A stretch of 43,790 nt of DNA from an uncultured Clostridium sp. (GTDB lineage: Bacteria > Bacillota > Clostridia > TANB77 > CAG-508). The position numbers and the translations under genes are program-made. Below are positions 42,412 to 43,790 of the stretch, piece by piece. Every line of letters begins with the position of its first letter. The stretch's first letter is position 1. The notes below the pieces were generated by a model that had not been told where the DNA came from, did no database searches, and saw only the letters and a program-made list of their open reading frames with translations. The stretch lies in assembly GCA_948470605.1 (NCBI GenBank), contig CAOKPI010000012.1:1-43790 (forward strand), written 5' to 3'.

Positions 42412-43790
42412 TCATCGTTTATTATAAAACGATTTTAGTCTTCCAATACTATGATTAAAAAATCCCAAAAAAATAATCTTGAGCTTTGTCCTTGATAATA
42501 GGATAAACTCAAGATTATAATGAAAGGTTAAAAATACTATAATACCAAATTGACTAGACACCGAGCCAAGACCACACGGAACGAATAGTAGCTGCTTGTA
42601 CTGCCGCTGGGAGTGGTGGAAATAGAAGGCACCAGCGCCAGAACCATCATTGCAAGTGCCCCCACGTATGAAAAACGGAGCGCCCAAGGTCGGAATGTAA
42701 GAGGAGTCTCCGAACCAGCTCGTAGCGCCACTACCTCCAGAAGATATCTCTAGTACAGCATCTCCGTATCCATATCCTGCATTTTTATAAGCCGTGTAAT
42801 TATTACCTTCTGAATCGCTTGCAGAATTATATGGATAAACAGTTGCATATTTGGTACTCCTTGTTTTATATCCTTGTGCATCTGCTGTTTGATAAGCAAA
42901 TGATGAACCAGAACTTGAATTCCCATTTGAAATATAACCTGCTACACATTCCTCTGCTCCACCACTTAAATCATAAATTCCATAAATATTTCCTGTTGTA
43001 CTTGCATTTCCTCCTCCACTTCCTGTTACACATGAACTACTACTATTTATAGCTATTTCTTTTCCATTTCTTCCATATTGACTATGGGTTAAGTAAGCTA
43101 CTGCTCCCCATTCACTATTTTTCATTAAATGACTTTCTTTGCTTCTATCATAATTGTAGGATTTGGTATACATATCTCCAATACTTATGTTTCTCCAACT
43201 TGACACTCCTGGCACTACTTTTACAGTACCATTACTATTGCTACTTTCATATTTTCCTACCCAGATTCCTGCTAATTCTTTATCCCATTCTCCACGCTTA
43301 AAATTATTACTGGTTCCATCTTGGAAGGCTGGGTGGATTTTGTATCCTTCATCTGCTATTGTTTGGCTGGTTGGTATGAATTTTACCTCGATTTTTCCTG
43401 CTGTACTGGTTCCTTCTCCACTTACTATTTTGTATTCATATCTTGGTATCCATACCCAGTAACTTCCATCACTTGTTTTCGCATTAGCCCATTTACTTGT
43501 TTTTGTATCAGTTTGATTGTCTCCTTCTTCATATTCATACCATTGATTCCATTCTTCTGTTGTATTTTCAGCTGTTAACGTTTTTTCTTTATTGGATGCA
43601 TCCCAATATATTGCTGTCATTCCGCTCATTAAGTTTGGTTCATTTATAAATGGTTTTTCTACTGTTATAGCTTCTGAAATAGTCTCCTTTGCATTTCCTG
43701 CATTGTCAACAGTTAATATATGTAAGTAATAGGTCCCTTCTGTTGTGGTTTTTAACGTTAATGTTTCTGGGTTACTTGTAAAGCTTCCTC
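42412..43790 (-). CDS. Surface protein with FGE/SUMF1-type (C-type lectin fold) domain, partial
   Basis: The frame enters from beyond the right edge. It begins with a repeat-like beta domain (TYYLHILTVDNAGNAKETIS), then the start of a formylglycine-generating-enzyme-like fold (SDGSYWVWIPRYEY, HPAFQDGTSNNFKRGEWDKE, NSEWGAVAYLTHSQYG, IYGIYDLSGGAEECVAGY) and a tail LGAPFFIRGGTCNDGSGAGA. The usual end of this family, YSFRVVLA, is present but one frame away (stop at 42537-42539). The frame that stays open runs through a strong terminator to 42412. Dropping one C of the CCC at 42609-42611 restores the normal end. Similar domains are binding proteins rather than enzymes; no Cys pair for FGE catalysis is evident. 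Confidence 0.75.
   Translation of the reverse strand, partial: GSFTSNPETLTLKTTTEGTYYLHILTVDNAGNAKETISEAITVEKPFINEPNLMSGMTAIYWDASNKEKTLTAENTTEEWNQWYEYEEGDNQTDTKTSKWANAKTSDGSYWVWIPRYEYKIVSGEGTSTAGKIEVKFIPTSQTIADEGYKIHPAFQDGTSNNFKRGEWDKELAGIWVGKYESSNSNGTVKVVPGVSSWRNISIGDMYTKSYNYDRSKESHLMKNSEWGAVAYLTHSQYGRNGKEIAINSSSSCVTGSGGGNASTTGNIYGIYDLSGGAEECVAGYISNGNSSSGSSFAYQTADAQGYKTRSTKYATVYPYNSASDSEGNNYTAYKNAGYGYGDAVLEISSGGSGATSWFGDSSYIPTLGAPFFIRGGTCNDGSGAGAFYFHHSQRQYKQLLFVPCGLGSVSSQFGIIVFLTFHYNLEFILLSRTKLKIIFLGFFNHSIGRLKSFYNKR
42473..42518 (-). terminator. Terminator of the FGE-like surface protein gene
   Basis: ATAATCTTGAG-C-TTTGTCC pairs with GGATAAACTCAAGATTAT, followed on the gene strand by seven T. 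It lies 19 bases past the in-family stop at 42537, which argues that this is the real gene end. Confidence 0.85.
42540..42720 (-). other. Candidate hypervariable region of the FGE-like protein
   Basis: GC content rises sharply: I count 35 of 60 at 42601-42660 and 33 of 60 at 42661-42720, in a window that is mostly near 30%. On the coding strand a run of codons ends in C or T (TAT TTC CAC CAC TCC AGC GGC AGT ACA AGC AGC, allowing for one extra C). This is what adenine mutagenesis of AAC/AAT template codons gives in diversity-generating retroelement targets. No reverse transcriptase or template repeat is seen in the window. Confidence 0.45.

Noticed and set aside
42412..43790. Sulfatase-activating (formylglycine-generating) enzyme
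   Set aside because: The domain has the fold, but I see no paired catalytic Cys and no sulfatase gene; a surface binding role fits better.
1..43790. tRNA, rRNA, CRISPR arrays and reverse transcriptase genes
   Set aside because: I looked on both strands for typical signatures (CCA-type cloverleaf ends, conserved rRNA cores, regular repeats, a YADD-type motif) and saw none.

Overview
The window is about 44 kb of AT-rich DNA, with nearly every gene on the minus strand. It looks like an uncultured low-GC Firmicute, probably a gut Clostridia-type bacterium. The evidence is strong purine-rich ribosome binding sites, sigma-A style promoters, Gram-positive type secreted peptidoglycan hydrolases, GtrA/GtrB-type proteins and no outer-membrane genes. 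The taxonomic placement is inference. Coordinates below run left to right; transcription runs right to left.

Region 1 (1-3210) is an eroding accessory block: a HAD phosphatase, an SDR oxidoreductase and a Nudix protein lie among broken pieces (a 28-codon Nudix start, a frameshifted GNAT acetyltransferase, the tail of a Cof-type HAD). Region 2 (3363-21452) is a cell-surface locus. It holds two polyprenyl-phosphate type glycosyltransferases, GtrA, PRPP synthetase, a complete dTDP-L-rhamnose set (rfbD-rfbA-rfbC-HD-rfbB), and three very large secreted proteins. Each of the three joins a run of ricin-type beta-trefoil lectin repeats to a different peptidoglycan-cutting domain: M14 peptidase, glucosaminidase, and GH25 lysozyme (the last frameshifted).

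Region 3 (21754-27567) is an array of small unrelated accessory genes (DUF4180, GNAT, ferredoxin, RhuM, zinc-ribbon, two CPBP proteases, NTF2-like, C1q/BclA-like) and gene remnants, including an integrase tail. Many of these genes share the same short palindromic leader (core AAATTGTAATTT) just upstream of the ribosome binding site, and two share the same promoter, so the block reads like a cassette array.

Region 4 (27752-42322) is a polysaccharide export cluster. It contains two large membrane proteins, three glycosyltransferase genes, an ABC-2 permease, an ATPase with a C-terminal carbohydrate-binding-like domain, two related methyltransferases (one fused to a kinase-like region and a coiled coil, resembling the WbdD chain terminator of E. 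coli O9a) and metK to supply SAM. Region 5 (42412-43790) is the end of a surface protein with a formylglycine-generating-enzyme (C-type lectin) fold. Its GC-rich, NNY-codon tail resembles a diversity-generating retroelement variable region.

Across regions 2 and 4 there are large foldback elements placed just 3' of genes: four copies of one family with compensatory base changes, two singletons, and one partial copy. These, the leader-linked cassette array, the WbdD-like capping set and the candidate variable region are the most interesting signals.
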